From an uncultured Ruminiclostridium sp. (GTDB lineage Bacteria; Bacillota; Clostridia; Oscillospirales; Ruminococcaceae), in contig CAKSTB010000001.1 of NCBI GenBank assembly GCA_934490165.1, positions 279,591 to 343,590 of the forward strand: a stretch of DNA of 64,000 nt, in the 5' to 3' direction. The notes beneath the pieces are model-generated. The model did no database searches and was not told the origin of the DNA. It saw only the letters and a list, made by a program, of their open reading frames with translations. The position numbers and the translations under genes were made by a program. Every line of letters starts with the position of its first letter. Within the stretch, counting starts at the first letter, position 1. Positions 8,798 through 18,455 of the stretch are shown one piece after another.

Positions 8798-8828
8798 AAA
8801 AGGGCCTTGAAACACTCAAAGCCCTTTG
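8798..8828 (-). terminator. Terminator of leuA
   Basis: Reading the reverse strand, AAAGGGC and GCCCTTT pair around a 15-base loop and are followed by TTTTGC. It lies 27 bases after the leuA stop. Confidence 0.6.
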
Positions 8829-8854
8829 TTCATATTATTTATATTGTTTTATAC

Positions 8855-10531
8855 TCACTTAACCATATCGCTGTTATTGATAGCAGAAACAAGTGCGCTT
8901 ACCGAACTGCTGATGATATCGGTATGAATGCCTGCGCCCCAGAATGAATTTCCGTTCTTGTCGCATATCTCAACATAAGCGGCAGCCTTTGACTTAGAGC
9001 CTACCTCTATAGCGTGTTCGTTATATGTCACTAAGCTGTAGCTCAGTCCCAGACCGTTCTTTATAGCATCGCTCACAGCGTCAAGACGGCCGTTACCGCT
9101 TCCGGTGTACTCTGCCTTGTTGCCCTTGTAATCTACTGTCACGGTAGCTGTAATTCCGCCGTTTTCCTGCTTGTAGTGAGCTTCTGTGATCTTAAGTGCA
9201 GTTTCAATATTTACGAAGTTCGTGCAGAATACCTCGTAAACCTCATCGGGTGAAAGCTCCTTGTGCTTGTGGTCGGAAACCGACTTGACCGTATAGCCGA
9301 CCTTCTCGCGGAACTTCTTGGGCAGATCAACACCGTACTTCTGCTGTAACAGATAGCCGATACCGCCCTTACCGCTCTGGCTGTTGATACGGATAACGTC
9401 ACCGTCATACTGTCTGCCGATATCCATAGGATCAATAGGCAGGTAAGGAACTGTCCAGTGCTCGGGATCTTTTTCTTCGCGCCACTTCATACCCTTTGCG
9501 ATAGCGTCCTGATGTGAGCCTGAGAATGCGGCAAACACGAGCGAGCCGCTGTAGGGCTGTCTGTCGTAAACCTTCATACAGGTCATCTTCTCGTAAACTT
9601 CCGTTATTGACGGCAGATCCGAGAAATCAAGCTTCGGATCAACGCCGTGTGAATACATATTCAGCGCAAGCGTTACTATATCAACGTTACCTGTACGCTC
9701 GCCGTTGCCGAACAGTGTACCCTCAATTCTGTCAGCGCCCGCAAGTAAGCCCAGCTCGCTGTCTGCAACAGCACAGCCTCTGTCGTTGTGGGGGTGAAGT
9801 GAAACTATAACGTTCTCTCTGTTCACCATATTCTTGCACATATACTCTACCTGGCTTGCGTAAACGTGCGGAAGTGACATTTCCACCGTTACGGGCAGGT
9901 TGATTATAACTTTGTCATCGGGAGTGGGCTGCCATACATCAAGCACAGCGTTGCATATTTCAAGAGCAAATTCAGGCTCTGTTCCTGTAAAGCTCTCGGG
10001 TGAATACTCAAACTTGAAGTCGCCGGGTGTCTTTTCTCTGTATTCCTTTAACAGCTTTGCGCCTGTGACTGCAATGTCGATGATCTCGTTCTTGGGCTTT
10101 CTGAATACCTGTTCTCTCTGCGCTACAGAAGTAGAATTATACAGATGAACGACTGCGTGCTTTGCGCCTGTCAGCGCTTCAAAAGTCTTCTTTATTATGT
10201 GTTCTCTTGACTGTGTAAGTACCTGAATTGTAACATCGTCGGGGATAAGATTTTGCTCGATAAGTGCGCGGCAGAATTCATATTCTGTTTCAGATGCCGC
10301 AGGGAAACCTATCTCAATTTCCTTAAATCCGATCGCAACAAGCACCTTGAAAAATTCAAGCTTCTCTTCAAGGCTCATAGGAACGATAAGTGCCTGATTA
10401 CCGTCACGCAGATCAACACTGCACCATGTGGGAGCTTTGTCGATGTACTCCTTCTTTGTCCAGTCCAGACACTGCGTAGGAGGCATAAAATATCCTCTTG
10501 AGTATTTGTTTGTGTTCATTGTACCTTTCAT
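8855..10531 (-). CDS. leuA: 2-isopropylmalate synthase (long, yeast-like type)
   Basis: LeuA condenses acetyl-CoA with 2-oxoisovalerate in the first committed step of leucine synthesis. The 558-residue product has the HMGL-like TIM barrel with DLRDGNQAL near the N terminus and the metal-binding LHPHNDRG, then the C-terminal allosteric leucine-binding domain. It belongs to the long type with the MPPTQCLDWTKKEY start region. The reading frame is open further upstream, but that part lies inside the T-box leader and terminator. The ATG at 10531 with AGGA eight bases upstream is therefore the likely start. Expression should respond to uncharged tRNA through that T-box. Confidence 0.93.
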   Translation of the reverse strand: MKGTMNTNKYSRGYFMPPTQCLDWTKKEYIDKAPTWCSVDLRDGNQALIVPMSLEEKLEFFKVLVAIGFKEIEIGFPAASETEYEFCRALIEQNLIPDDVTIQVLTQSREHIIKKTFEALTGAKHAVVHLYNSTSVAQREQVFRKPKNEIIDIAVTGAKLLKEYREKTPGDFKFEYSPESFTGTEPEFALEICNAVLDVWQPTPDDKVIINLPVTVEMSLPHVYASQVEYMCKNMVNRENVIVSLHPHNDRGCAVADSELGLLAGADRIEGTLFGNGERTGNVDIVTLALNMYSHGVDPKLDFSDLPSITEVYEKMTCMKVYDRQPYSGSLVFAAFSGSHQDAIAKGMKWREEKDPEHWTVPYLPIDPMDIGRQYDGDVIRINSQSGKGGIGYLLQQKYGVDLPKKFREKVGYTVKSVSDHKHKELSPDEVYEVFCTNFVNIETALKITEAHYKQENGGITATVTVDYKGNKAEYTGSGNGRLDAVSDAIKNGLGLSYSLVTYNEHAIEVGSKSKAAAYVEICDKNGNSFWGAGIHTDIISSSVSALVSAINNSDMVK

Positions 10532-10595
10532 AAATGATGTCCTTTCCCTATTTGGTTTTTCCGATGCAGGCATTAAAAAAGCAATGTAAATACAC

Positions 10596-10858
10596 AAAAA
10601 CCCCGTCTCAATAAAGAGACGGGGTAAATCCTCGTGGTACCACTCTTCTTGACACAACCTTTATGCTATGTCCTCTTATGCCACATCTATCAATGTGCTT
10701 CTCTGTAACGGGAGATCCCGTCATGACTTACTGCAATGTTCAGCCATGCGACTCTCAGGCGAGCTATTTCCGACCTTTAATATCGCCTTGCACCAAGCGG
10801 CGACTCTCTGTGAATAAACGTGCGGCTTTATTCCTGATCAACGTCTTTTTCTATTAAC
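10596..10858 (-). promoter_or_regulatory. T-box riboswitch leader of leuA
   Basis: Read on the reverse strand, the leader shows the AGAGAG bulge and GGTGCAAGG apical region of stem I, several further hairpins, the T-box core GTGGTACCAC (10643-10634), and then an intrinsic terminator. The terminator stem CCCCGTCTC/GAGACGGGG lies at 10601-10624, followed by five U. In T-box RNAs, uncharged tRNA pairs with the specifier codon and with the T-box to prevent termination. A CUC (leucine) triplet at 10763-10761 lies in the expected specifier region, which agrees with the gene; an AUA four bases upstream is an alternative that I cannot exclude by eye. Confidence 0.92.
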
Positions 10859-10864
10859 AAGTAT

Positions 10865-10893
10865 ATTATATCTTACAAAAACTCATTTGTCAA
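10865..10893 (-). promoter_or_regulatory. Consensus promoter of the T-box/leuA transcript
   Basis: TTGACA (10893-10888), 17 bases, TATAAT (10870-10865) on the reverse strand. It lies immediately after the ligA stop and sets the T-box start near 10858. Confidence 0.88.
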
Positions 10894-10907
10894 TAGTTTT
10901 TTACAAA

Positions 10908-12890
10908 TTATTCGCCTATCATTTCAATAAGCTGTTGCTGACTGATGACCGCAACACCGAGCTGCTGTGCTTTTGTGAGCTTGCTTCCTGCTTCTTCGCC
11001 TGCAAGAACATAGCTTGTTTTCTTTGAAACAGAACCGCTGCACTTACCGCCGTTCTGCTCTATCAGCGCCTTTGCTTCATCTCTTGTCATATCGGGGAGT
11101 GTTCCCGTGATAACAAATGTCAGACCTGCCAGCTTATCGCTCTTTACATCAGACAGATACACCGTGTTCACGCCGTAAGATTTCAGCCTTTCGATAAGCT
11201 CCGTCATATGCGGCTCGTGAAGTGCAGTGAAGATGTTATTTGCAAGAATATCACCGAAGTTTTCTACAGCGGAAATATCCTCAGCAGATGTTTCCGACAG
11301 CTTTTCGATACTGCCAAAATGCTTCATCAGAAGCTGTGCGTTCTTTTGCCCTATGCCTTTTATTCCGAGTGCGAATAACAGTCTGTCGGGCGAATTTGCT
11401 TTTGACTTTTCAATGTTTGCTATCAATTTTGCGGCTGAAACCTTTGCAAAACCGGGTAGCATTTCAAGATCCTGCTGAGTAAGAGCGTACAGGTCGGCAA
11501 CAGTATTTATAAGCTTGCTTTCGACAAGCTGTTTTACTACCGCTTCACCAAGACCGTCAATGTTCATAGCCGCCCTTGAAGCAAAGTGCTCAATGTTTTT
11601 CAGAAGCTGTGCGGGACAGTCTATATTAACGCAACGTATAACCGCCTCGTCCTCTACTCTCTCGGCTTTTCCGCCGCAGACAGGACATATATGCGGTATC
11701 TCAAACGGCACACTGTTTTCGGCGTGGCTGACACTGCGCACGACCTCGGGGATAATATCTCCCGCCTTGCGGACAGCGATAATATCGCCAATTCTTATAT
11801 CCTTACTGTCGATATAGTCCTGATTGTGGAGCACCGCTCTTGATACGGTCGTACCCGCAAGCCATACAGGCTCAAACACCGCAACAGGTGTGAGTGCGCC
11901 CGTCCTGCCGACATTTACCTCTATATCAAGCAGTTTTGTTTCCTTTTCTTCAGGCGGATACTTGAACGCTACAGCCCACTTGGGTACTTTCGCGGTACTG
12001 CCGAGCTCGTTTCTCAGCTCAAAATCATTGACCTTAATTACCGCGCCGTCAATATCGTAAGAATATGTCTGCCTGTTCTCGCCTATCTCCATTATGCGGG
12101 AAACCGCATCGTCAATATTGTCAAACGTCTTATAGCCGTCAATCACGTTGAAGCCGAGCGACTTCATATAGTCAAGGCTCTCACTGTGACTTGTAAGCTC
12201 CTTGCCCTCGATACGCTGAAGATTGAATACGAATATATCAAGCCCTCTTGAAGCTGTCACTCTGCTGTCTTTCTGTCGCAGTGAGCCTGCGGCGGCGTTA
12301 CGGGGGTTTTTAGCCGGCTGTTCGTCATTTTCAAGCTGTGTCTTTACAAGCTTTTCAAAGCTTGCTTTCGGCATATATACCTCTCCCCTGACTTCTATAA
12401 ACGGAAGCTTCTCGGTAAGCTCCATAGGTATCGACTTTATCGTTTTGAGGTTTTTTGTTATATCCTCACCGACAAAGCCGTCACCGCGGGTAGAACCTCT
12501 TGTGAACACACCGTCACGATATTCAAGCGATACCGATAAGCCGTCGATCTTCGGCTCAACGCAGTATACAGCCTTTCCGACAGCGCTTTTTACACGCTCG
12601 TCAAAGTCGTACAGCTCACCTTTTGAGAAAACGTCCTGCAAGCTGCCCATCTGCACTTCGTGAGTTACTTTCTCGAATGTGTTGATGGCATATCCGCCGA
12701 CGTGCTGTGTGGGAGAACTTTCGGAAACAATTTCGGGATTTTCCGCTTCTATCTCCTTTATTCTTCTCATCAGCCTGTCATACTCGTCATCTTCAATTGT
12801 CGGATTGTCGAGAACGTAGTAATTGAAATTGTGCTGTTCGGCCTCTCTGCAAAGCTGTTCGTATTCACTTTTTATCTGCTCTTTATCCAT
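10908..12890 (-). CDS. ligA: NAD-dependent DNA ligase LigA
   Basis: The replicative ligase that seals nicks using NAD. At 660 residues it has the normal length. The adenylation lysine is Lys114 in the EPKIDGLS motif. An OB-fold, a zinc finger (CPVCGG with CVNIDCP), a helix-hairpin-helix region and a C-terminal BRCT domain (GLTFVITGTLPDMTRDEAK) follow in the usual order. The start at 12890 has GGAAGG about seven bases upstream. It follows yunB by 21 bases and may share its transcript. Confidence 0.97.
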   Translation of the reverse strand: MDKEQIKSEYEQLCREAEQHNFNYYVLDNPTIEDDEYDRLMRRIKEIEAENPEIVSESSPTQHVGGYAINTFEKVTHEVQMGSLQDVFSKGELYDFDERVKSAVGKAVYCVEPKIDGLSVSLEYRDGVFTRGSTRGDGFVGEDITKNLKTIKSIPMELTEKLPFIEVRGEVYMPKASFEKLVKTQLENDEQPAKNPRNAAAGSLRQKDSRVTASRGLDIFVFNLQRIEGKELTSHSESLDYMKSLGFNVIDGYKTFDNIDDAVSRIMEIGENRQTYSYDIDGAVIKVNDFELRNELGSTAKVPKWAVAFKYPPEEKETKLLDIEVNVGRTGALTPVAVFEPVWLAGTTVSRAVLHNQDYIDSKDIRIGDIIAVRKAGDIIPEVVRSVSHAENSVPFEIPHICPVCGGKAERVEDEAVIRCVNIDCPAQLLKNIEHFASRAAMNIDGLGEAVVKQLVESKLINTVADLYALTQQDLEMLPGFAKVSAAKLIANIEKSKANSPDRLLFALGIKGIGQKNAQLLMKHFGSIEKLSETSAEDISAVENFGDILANNIFTALHEPHMTELIERLKSYGVNTVYLSDVKSDKLAGLTFVITGTLPDMTRDEAKALIEQNGGKCSGSVSKKTSYVLAGEEAGSKLTKAQQLGVAVISQQQLIEMIGE

Positions 12891-12911
12891 TGTAATTCCT
12901 TCCGTTTTCGG

Positions 12912-13607
12912 TTATTCATACGGCTCTGCCTCAAAGTCGTTTATAGCGTCAACAACGTCTTTGTCGTCGGAAACCACATGGGTGAAGCTCTCCGGCACAT
13001 TTCCGACAATGACCGTTTCGGCAATCAGAAAATCACCGCTGACCTTTGTTTCCACCGAGTACATAGGTATGAATGCGGTAACGCTGACAGTTGTACGCAT
13101 TATCATTCTGTGAAGCGTCTGGTTAAGTCCTGCATCGGTAAACTCGCTGATAAATACAGCATCGGCATAGCCTTTCGGCTCGACTTCCATTCTTACAGTA
13201 GGTCCTGAACCGTGAAACAGCGGTATGCCGCTGAGTGTTCCGACAGTGAGATCTACATTCTCGGTTTCGCCTTTCATAAGCCTGTCGTTTATTTCGGTCA
13301 GCATATCGTTTTTTATGCGGTTGATAAGCTTTGTGTTGCTCTCTATTGAAGCGACCTTTCCGTCCGAGGTATAGCTGAGCTTTACAAGACTGCTGTAGCC
13401 CGCATCTTCTCCAAGCTCCACAAGCCGTTCGTTTATAGCATCGTCAATAAGACTTATCGTGACTGCCTTTGAATTGTACTCACAGACGTTAATTATATTC
13501 GGTCTTATCATAAGCTGTAATATTCCCGCAAATCCCAGGAGCATCACAGCAGTACCGATAAGCTTAAGTCCAAGCCTGCGTTTAAATTTTGACAGATCTA
13601 TCTTCAT
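12912..13607 (-). CDS. yunB: Sporulation protein YunB
   Basis: A 231-residue protein with one N-terminal membrane helix (LGLKLIGTAVMLLGFAGIL) and a long extracytoplasmic part. The pattern of NDMLTEINDRL, VDLTVGTLSGIPLFHGSGP and a C-terminal VETKVSGDFLIAET fits the YunB family of mother-cell sporulation proteins. In Bacillus YunB is needed for efficient sporulation; its biochemical function is not known. It is encoded between an aminopeptidase and ligA, all on the reverse strand. Confidence 0.85.
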   Translation of the reverse strand: MKIDLSKFKRRLGLKLIGTAVMLLGFAGILQLMIRPNIINVCEYNSKAVTISLIDDAINERLVELGEDAGYSSLVKLSYTSDGKVASIESNTKLINRIKNDMLTEINDRLMKGETENVDLTVGTLSGIPLFHGSGPTVRMEVEPKGYADAVFISEFTDAGLNQTLHRMIMRTTVSVTAFIPMYSVETKVSGDFLIAETVIVGNVPESFTHVVSDDKDVVDAINDFEAEPYE

Positions 13608-13668
13608 AAAATCACCCGTTCAAATATAATACTATATTCTGAGCGGGCTGATTTTATGCTATTGTGTT

Positions 13669-15078
13669 TTACTTCATCTTGTAGAATGCGGTAAACGCCT
13701 TGTACGCCATATAGACATCATTCTTAGCGGTAAGCTCATACGGTGCGTGCATAGAAAGCACGGGAACACCGACATCGATAGTATCAATGTTGAGGTTAGC
13801 TATATATGCTGCAACCGTTCCGCCGCCGCCGAAATCGACCTTGCCGAGCTCGCCCGTCTGCCATACGACATCGTTCTTGTCAAGCATATTGTGGATAAGT
13901 CCGACATACTCGGCGCTTGCGTCGCTTGTACCTGACTTTCCTCTTGCACCGGTATACTTTGTAACAACTATACCCTTGTTTACAAATGAGCAGTTGTTAC
14001 GCTCGTAGCCCTCGGGGAATGTGGGGTCGTAAGCCGCATTTACATCAGCTGAAAGGCAACGTGTAGCGGAGATGACCGTTCTTCCGTCACTGCCCATATT
14101 CTCGGCTAAATCATAAAGGAAGAATTTGAGATAAGCCGAGCGTAAGCCGGTGTTGCCGTCACTGCCTGTTTCTTCCTTGTCGGTGAGAACACAAACGGCG
14201 GTCTTTTCGGGAACAGCCTTCATATCAATTATCGCGGTAAACGCAGTGTATGCGCAAACTCTGTCATCCTGTCCGTATGCGCCGACAAGGCTTCTGTCAA
14301 AGCCGACATCCTTCGCCTTGAAGGCAGGAACGCATTCAAGCTCTGCACTTAAGAAATCTTTTTCTACAATGCCGTACTTCTCAAAGAGAATGTTCAGCAG
14401 GTTGAGCTTTACCTTTTCGCTTATTTTATCATCTCTGAAAGGTCTTGAGCCGACAAGAATATTCAGCTCCTCGCCCTTTATCAGCTTTGTTGCGGGACGC
14501 TTGTATTGTTCTTCGGCAAGGTGCGGTAAAAGGTCTGTTACAACGAATACGGGGTCGCCCTCGTCCTCGCCTATTCTGACAGTTACCTTACTGCCGTCCG
14601 ACTTTACTATAACACCGTGCAGTGACATAGGAACTGTAGGCCACTGATATTTCTTGATGCCGCCGTAATAATGCGTCTTGAAGTATCCCAGCTCATCGCT
14701 CTCATAAAGCGGATTTTGCTTTAAATCAAGTCTGGGTGAATCGATATGAGCCGCGGTGAGATTAACACCGTTTGAAATATCGCTCTTGCCGATAACGGCT
14801 AAGATTACCGCCTTTTCTCTGTTGAGAACATATATCTTATCTCCTGCCTTGTACCGAGCTTTCTTGTCAAAAGGCGCAAATCCCGCCTTTTCAGCCATAG
14901 CGACAGCGGTTGCGGCAGCCTCACGTTCTGTCTTGCCTGCATCAAGAAACTTCTTGTAGCCCTCGCAGTATTTGTCTGCCTTCTTTTCTTCCTGCTCGCT
15001 CATAACGAGTGTTGCGTGTTTTTTTACATAGAACAGCTTTTCCTTAAGCTGTTCTGCCTGTGATTTCTTTTCAGCCAT
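13669..15078 (-). CDS. M18 family aminopeptidase
   Basis: A 469-residue zinc aminopeptidase of the M18 (aspartyl aminopeptidase/aminopeptidase I) family, cytoplasmic, removing N-terminal residues from peptides. Metal-binding blocks are clear: AAHIDSPRLDLK, GAYGQDDRVCAYT, TDKEETGSDGNTG and the C-terminal SMHAPYE. The frame continues upstream into the transglycosylase gene, but the ATG at 15078 with AGGAAGG eight bases before it is the likely start, giving MAEKKSQAEQ. It lies 16 bases after the transglycosylase gene, so the two are probably cotranscribed. Confidence 0.93.
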   Translation of the reverse strand: MAEKKSQAEQLKEKLFYVKKHATLVMSEQEEKKADKYCEGYKKFLDAGKTEREAAATAVAMAEKAGFAPFDKKARYKAGDKIYVLNREKAVILAVIGKSDISNGVNLTAAHIDSPRLDLKQNPLYESDELGYFKTHYYGGIKKYQWPTVPMSLHGVIVKSDGSKVTVRIGEDEGDPVFVVTDLLPHLAEEQYKRPATKLIKGEELNILVGSRPFRDDKISEKVKLNLLNILFEKYGIVEKDFLSAELECVPAFKAKDVGFDRSLVGAYGQDDRVCAYTAFTAIIDMKAVPEKTAVCVLTDKEETGSDGNTGLRSAYLKFFLYDLAENMGSDGRTVISATRCLSADVNAAYDPTFPEGYERNNCSFVNKGIVVTKYTGARGKSGTSDASAEYVGLIHNMLDKNDVVWQTGELGKVDFGGGGTVAAYIANLNIDTIDVGVPVLSMHAPYELTAKNDVYMAYKAFTAFYKMK

Positions 15079-15094
15079 TTTTCTTTGCCTTCCT

Positions 15095-15691
15095 TTATTT
15101 TTTATAAAGCCTGCAATAAGTATCGTAGGCATTTGTTATCTTATCGACATAGTGTGCTGTGTCGGGATTGGGAATATCGGTAAGTATGCCGTTCTTTGTA
15201 TATCTGCTGTCCTCAAGCCACGATGACACACTGCCCGAACCCGCATGATATGCGGCGGCTACCTCGTTCAGTTCTCCGAAAGTGTCCGTAAGATACCGGA
15301 GCAGAAAACAGCCGTAACGGATATTGTCCTCTGCGTTGTACATATTATCAAAGGTCATCTCGGGGTCGTTTTCCTCGTCAAGCTTGTATCTTATCCATTC
15401 AAATGTTTCCGGCATTATCTGCATAAGACCTCTTGCGCCGAGATACGATTCGGAATTTTCGTTAAAGCCGCTTTCTACCGATATAAATGAATATACCACA
15501 TATTTATCCAGATTATACTGAGATGAATACCTGTTCACATAGTCGCTGTAAAGCATAGGGTGGGTGGAACGTTCATACTTATCCACGCCGAAGAACACTC
15601 CGAATACCGCCACTGTCACTGCGATAAGACAGACAAATGTTATTATCAGCGCCCTACCGCCCGCATTTTTTCTTTTTCTCTTAGTTGCCAT
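15095..15691 (-). CDS. Membrane-anchored lytic transglycosylase (SLT domain)
   Basis: A 198-residue protein with a basic N terminus, one membrane helix (residues 13-33) and an extracytoplasmic SLT domain that cleaves peptidoglycan with formation of 1,6-anhydro ends. The catalytic Glu is in ISVESGFN; GARGLMQIMPET and AAYHAGSGSVSSWL are the other two signature blocks. It resembles the family sometimes named for YjbJ-type transglycosylases of Firmicutes. Its start overlaps the end of coaE by 11 bases. Confidence 0.93.
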   Translation of the reverse strand: MATKRKRKNAGGRALIITFVCLIAVTVAVFGVFFGVDKYERSTHPMLYSDYVNRYSSQYNLDKYVVYSFISVESGFNENSESYLGARGLMQIMPETFEWIRYKLDEENDPEMTFDNMYNAEDNIRYGCFLLRYLTDTFGELNEVAAAYHAGSGSVSSWLEDSRYTKNGILTDIPNPDTAHYVDKITNAYDTYCRLYKK

Positions 15692-16280
15692 TGATTATCT
15701 TTCTTGCTGTATCTGCGGCAGCTTTTTCAAGAGTAGCTATATCACCGTTATTTTCAAGGCAGTAGCTGCTCCTTGATTTATAATACCCGCCGTCATGCTG
15801 TGAGCCTAGCCTGTTTTCGGCACTTTCTCTTGTTATATTGTCACGGAGCATTATCCGCTTTACCGACAGCTCCTTATCACATATTACGCTTATCACGCCG
15901 TCACATATGAAGTCCATACCGCTTTCAAAAAGCGTCGGTGCGTCAAGCAGTATAAATCTGTCGTCAGTGTTTTCACACATTGCAATAACCTCATAGGTTA
16001 TGTACGGATATATCGTGTCGTTGAGAAGCCTAAGCTTTTCGCTGTCTGTAAATACGATGTTCCCCATCGCCCTGCGGTCAAGCTCGCCCTCGGCAGTTAT
16101 CACATTATCGCCGAAAAGTGTATGCAGTCTGTGAAGACAAGGCTCTCCCTTCTTCACAACCTTACGCGCAAGTATGTCGCAGTCGATTATATAAAACCCC
16201 GCTTTTTCAAAGCTCTTTGCAACGGTTGATTTTCCCGCGCCCGACATACCTGTCAGTCCGTATATCTTCTTATCTGTCAT
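15681..16280 (-). CDS. coaE: Dephospho-CoA kinase
   Basis: CoaE catalyses the last step of coenzyme A synthesis by phosphorylating dephospho-CoA. The 199-residue product has the P-loop GMSGAGKST (residues 11-19), the DCDILARKV lid region and the LDAPTLFESG block. The ATG at 16280 has CGGAG five bases upstream. It is flanked by tsaC (19 bases) and the transglycosylase (overlap of 11 bases) within the long reverse-strand operon. Confidence 0.95.
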   Translation of the reverse strand: MTDKKIYGLTGMSGAGKSTVAKSFEKAGFYIIDCDILARKVVKKGEPCLHRLHTLFGDNVITAEGELDRRAMGNIVFTDSEKLRLLNDTIYPYITYEVIAMCENTDDRFILLDAPTLFESGMDFICDGVISVICDKELSVKRIMLRDNITRESAENRLGSQHDGGYYKSRSSYCLENNGDIATLEKAAADTARKIINGN

Positions 16281-16299
16281 TTTTTCTCCGCTGATAACC

Positions 16300-17313
16300 T
16301 TATAATACTATCGTCTTGAACGCCGCCGCACGGAGCAGTCTGTTATAAACCGCAGTGCCGACACCTGTCTTTTCCGGACAGCGTACATAGGCACGCTTAG
16401 CGCCGAGTTCATCGGTCTTGCGCAGTACGGCAAACAGGTTGTGCGCCTGCTCTGTTGCACTTTCTCCATAGGATATTGTAGGTATTTCGATACCTTTTTC
16501 ATTTCCGAAAATAACGCCGTAAGTACTGCCGTCATTCTTGGAATTCAGAAACTCAGCCAGTTTTTCATCGCTGTCCGTTTCTATAATAGTTATGTCGGCT
16601 TTCGGCGAATAATGCTTGTACTTAACGCCGGGTGAAATCACTTTTTCGTTTTCATCGGGCTTTGCAAATACATTCTTATCTGTTTTCGTCTTTGCAAATC
16701 GGCTCAGCATCTCGGCGGTTATAACACCGGGACGCAGTACCTTTATACCCGTTCCGCCGTCCGTAAAGCAGATAACAGTACTTTCCACACCGTTTCTGCA
16801 CTCGCCGCCGTCTATGATAAGCGGTATCCTGCCGTTCATATCGGCATAGACGTGCTGTGCCGTTGTCGGGCTCGGACTGCCCGAAAGATTGGCAGACGGC
16901 GCGGCTAAAGGTACGCCGCACATCTTTATAAGATTGAGCGTATCCTCGTTGTCCGGCATTCTGACCGCTACTGTATCAAGTCCGCCGCTTGTCGTATCGG
17001 GAACTATATCCTTCTTGGGGAAAATCATCGTCAGCGAGCCGCTCCAGAAATGCTCCGCAAGAGTAAGAGCCAGCGGAGGTATCTCCTTTACCGAGTTTTT
17101 CAGCATATCAAGGTCGCAGATATGGATGATCAGCGGATTGTCCTGCGGTCTGCCCTTTGCCTTGAATATCTTTGCACACGCTTCCGGATTATATGCGTCT
17201 GCCGCCAGTCCGTACACCGTTTCGGTGGGGACAGCGACGATCTCGCCTTTCTTTATAAGCTCCGCCGCCTCGCATAATACCTCGTATGACGGCTTCTTTA
17301 TCTCTGTTTTCAA
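16300..17313 (-). CDS. tsaC: L-threonylcarbamoyladenylate synthase (Sua5/YwlC type)
   Basis: This enzyme makes threonylcarbamoyl-AMP from Thr, bicarbonate and ATP for the t6A37 modification of tRNAs reading ANN codons. The 337-residue protein has the YrdC domain with VAVPTETVYGLAADA and FKAKGRPQDNPL, plus the C-terminal Sua5 domain (SPGVKYKHYSPKADI). I choose a TTG start at 17313 because AAGGTGA lies five bases upstream and the position follows the prfA stop by 19 bases; a longer frame would overlap prfA by 71 bases. Order prfA-tsaC is common in Firmicutes. Confidence 0.93.
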   Translation of the reverse strand: MKTEIKKPSYEVLCEAAELIKKGEIVAVPTETVYGLAADAYNPEACAKIFKAKGRPQDNPLIIHICDLDMLKNSVKEIPPLALTLAEHFWSGSLTMIFPKKDIVPDTTSGGLDTVAVRMPDNEDTLNLIKMCGVPLAAPSANLSGSPSPTTAQHVYADMNGRIPLIIDGGECRNGVESTVICFTDGGTGIKVLRPGVITAEMLSRFAKTKTDKNVFAKPDENEKVISPGVKYKHYSPKADITIIETDSDEKLAEFLNSKNDGSTYGVIFGNEKGIEIPTISYGESATEQAHNLFAVLRKTDELGAKRAYVRCPEKTGVGTAVYNRLLRAAAFKTIVL

Positions 17314-17332
17314 AAAGGTCACCTTATCTTTG

Positions 17333-18409
17333 TTAATCGTTTCCGCCTGCCGCAAGCTTTGCCGACCTGTCGGCAATTGCAAGTGCGTCAAACACCTCGT
17401 CACAGTCGCCGTTCATAAACTGTTCGAGCTTGTACAGCGTAAGTCCTATCCTATGATCTGTAACACGGCTCTGCGGATAGTTATAGGTTCTTATTCGCTC
17501 GGAACGGTCGCCCGTGCCGACCTGTATCTTACGTTCAGCCGCGATCTTGCTGTTCTGCTCATTCAGCTTTGCCTCATACAGCTTGCTGTACAGCATTTTC
17601 ATAGCTTTGTCCTTGTTTTTATACTGGCTTCGCTCTTCCTGGCACTCAACAACAACGCCTGTAGGGTGGTGGATTATTCTTATAGCCGATTCTGTCTTGT
17701 TGATATGCTGACCGCCTGCACCGCTTGAACGGTAAGTCTGAAATTCAAGGTCTGCGGGGTTTATCTCAACATCGACCTCCTCGACTTCCGGAAGGACCGC
17801 GACTGTTATGGTAGATGTCTGTATTCTGCCCTGAGCTTCTGTTTCGGGCACACGCTGTACACGGTGAACACCGCTCTCATATTTCAGCTTTGCGTATACG
17901 CCCTCGCCCTCTACCGAGAAACTGATTTCTTTATAGCCGCCGAGCTCAGTAGGGTTTGAGCTTATCACTTCGGTTTTCCAGCCTTTAGCCTGTGCATACA
18001 TTGAGTACATTCTGAACATTGAGTTTGCAAACAGTGCCGCTTCTTCTCCGCCTGCACCGCCTCTTATCTCGATTATAACGTTTCTGTCATCATCGGGGTC
18101 TTTAGGCAAAAGCAATATCTTAAGCTCATCGGTATACTCTTCCATAAGCTTTTTGTTGCTCTCGTACTGCTCCTGCACGATCTCCTTGAAGTCCTTATCC
18201 AGTCCGCCGTCGGACAGCATCTGTTCGGCTTCTTCATAATCTGCGCGGGCGTTCTTGTACATTCTGTACTTATTGATAATCGGAGTCAGGTTCTTGAGCT
18301 CCTTCATCAGGTTCTTATACTGCTCCTGATCGTTTATCACATTTATATCTGTCAGCTTCTCGTTTATCTCATCGAAGCGTTTTTCCATTATTTCAAGCTT
18401 TTCTGTCAT
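17333..18409 (-). CDS. prfA: Peptide chain release factor 1
   Basis: RF1 terminates translation at UAA and UAG codons. The 358-residue protein has the stop-codon recognition PxT motif as PET (residues 188-190) and the catalytic GGQ at 232-234 in SSGAGGQHINKTES. The start ATG at 18409 follows CGGAG at eight bases. It lies 46 bases downstream of the DUF951 gene. PrmC, the GGQ methyltransferase often adjacent, is not present here. Confidence 0.97.
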   Translation of the reverse strand: MTEKLEIMEKRFDEINEKLTDINVINDQEQYKNLMKELKNLTPIINKYRMYKNARADYEEAEQMLSDGGLDKDFKEIVQEQYESNKKLMEEYTDELKILLLPKDPDDDRNVIIEIRGGAGGEEAALFANSMFRMYSMYAQAKGWKTEVISSNPTELGGYKEISFSVEGEGVYAKLKYESGVHRVQRVPETEAQGRIQTSTITVAVLPEVEEVDVEINPADLEFQTYRSSGAGGQHINKTESAIRIIHHPTGVVVECQEERSQYKNKDKAMKMLYSKLYEAKLNEQNSKIAAERKIQVGTGDRSERIRTYNYPQSRVTDHRIGLTLYKLEQFMNGDCDEVFDALAIADRSAKLAAGGND

Positions 18410-18455
18410 AGTATTTTCTCCGTTTCAAGTAATAATTTTGATTTATGACAGAACG

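Noticed and set aside
10532..10657. Longer leuA start upstream of 10531
   Set aside because: Those codons fall inside the T-box antiterminator and terminator and are not translated sensibly.
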